From Chitinophagales bacterium (lineage in GTDB: Bacteria > Bacteroidota > Bacteroidia > Chitinophagales > Chitinophagaceae), in assembly GCA_021323755.1 (NCBI GenBank), contig JAJPKJ010000036.1, positions 186,001 through 250,000 on the forward strand: a stretch of 64,000 nucleotides of DNA, read 5' to 3'. The notes under the pieces were generated by a model. That model saw nothing but the letters and a program-made list of their open reading frames with translations. It was not told the origin of the DNA and made no database searches. Position numbers and translations under genes: made by a program. Positions 63,940 through 64,000 of the stretch are shown here, piece by piece; the stretch's first letter is position 1; every line of letters begins with the position of its first letter.

Positions 63940-64000
63940 ATGGTTCTTAAAAATGCTTCCATATTGGTTATTGACGATGACACCGACGTGCTCACCGCGG
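63940..64000 (+). CDS. response regulator, N-terminal fragment (partial at window edge)
   Basis: Twenty codons are visible, reading MVLKNASILVIDDDTDVLTA. The ILVIDDD string is the first strand and acidic pocket (D12-D14) of a two-component receiver domain. The rest lies beyond the window, so the output domain (for example NtrC-type AAA+ or LytTR) cannot be seen. It is divergent from the export locus and shares the intergenic region carrying block A, which makes it the first candidate for the regulator of both promoter blocks. Confidence 0.7.
   Translation, partial: MVLKNASILVIDDDTDVLTA

Noticed and set aside
1-64000. Insertion sequences, CRISPR arrays, tRNA or rRNA genes, attachment sites
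   Set aside because: Reading both strands I found no transposase-like frame, spaced short repeats of CRISPR form, or RNA-gene signatures. The repeats present are explained by the permease paralogues and short intergenic elements.

Overview
The window looks like a chromosomal segment of a Bacteroidota bacterium, probably Chitinophagaceae or a close relative. The evidence is the AT-rich codon use, weak Shine-Dalgarno sites, long double-FtsX permeases ending in NPVKSLRTE, a DUF4097-type beta-repeat protein and promoter-like TTTG/TAnnTTTG boxes. The genus is not decided by the sequence. I see no IS element, CRISPR array, tRNA or rRNA.

Left edge (1-2485): methionine-biosynthesis genes. A partial metZ-like sulfhydrylase and an OsmC-family peroxidase-like gene lie on the minus strand, and metX lies divergently on the plus strand. 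A strong bidirectional hairpin (2440-2485) separates metX from the convergent transport locus.

Centre (2505-63608): 27 genes, all on the minus strand, forming one giant MacAB-TolC-like export locus. In transcription order it reads: HlyD/MacA-type adaptor, ABC ATPase (called ATPase2), 8 permeases (P22 to P15), a secreted DUF4097-like beta-repeat protein, 14 permeases (P14 to P1), a second ABC ATPase (ATPase1), and a TolC-family outer-membrane channel. Permeases are numbered P1-P22 by rising coordinate, so P22 is transcribed first. All 22 are intact and 786-819 residues long, with the same double architecture: TM1, periplasmic domain PCD1, FtsX three-helix block, TM5, periplasmic domain PCD2, FtsX three-helix block. 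None carries its own ATPase domain.

By eye the permeases fall into classes. Class I has SPY after the PCD2 GV-x-x-D/N motif, and PRK(V/I)LVV(L/M)QF after the first half (P5, P6, P11, P12, P20). Class II is related to class I and has KLKSGSA (P18, P19). Class III has AQAVNR(S/A)KEVG, ALKSK and YLFSKEF (P7, P14, P22). Class IV has ARxYFP (P2, P3). Class V is the rest. In transcription order the array reads III-V-I-II-II-V-V-V | DUF4097 gene | III-V-I-I-V-V-V | promoter block | III-I-I-V-IV-IV-V. This looks like three repeats of a 7-8 gene module, each headed by a class III permease.

Regulation: a conserved 97-bp block, identical at about 72 positions by my count, occurs twice. One copy is upstream of the adaptor gene (63731-63827) and one is inside the array upstream of P7 (22486-22582). 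They lie 123 and 118 nt from the respective start codons. Each carries two direct repeats of GTTCG(T/G)TTTTGATACA with a 22-bp period. The array is therefore probably at least two co-regulated transcription units. A divergent response-regulator gene begins at 63940 and runs off the window; it is the obvious candidate regulator.

Working model (inference): one adaptor and one TolC channel serve many interchangeable permeases with diversified periplasmic domains, driven by two shared ATPases that dock on a strongly conserved cytoplasmic helix and C-terminal tail.
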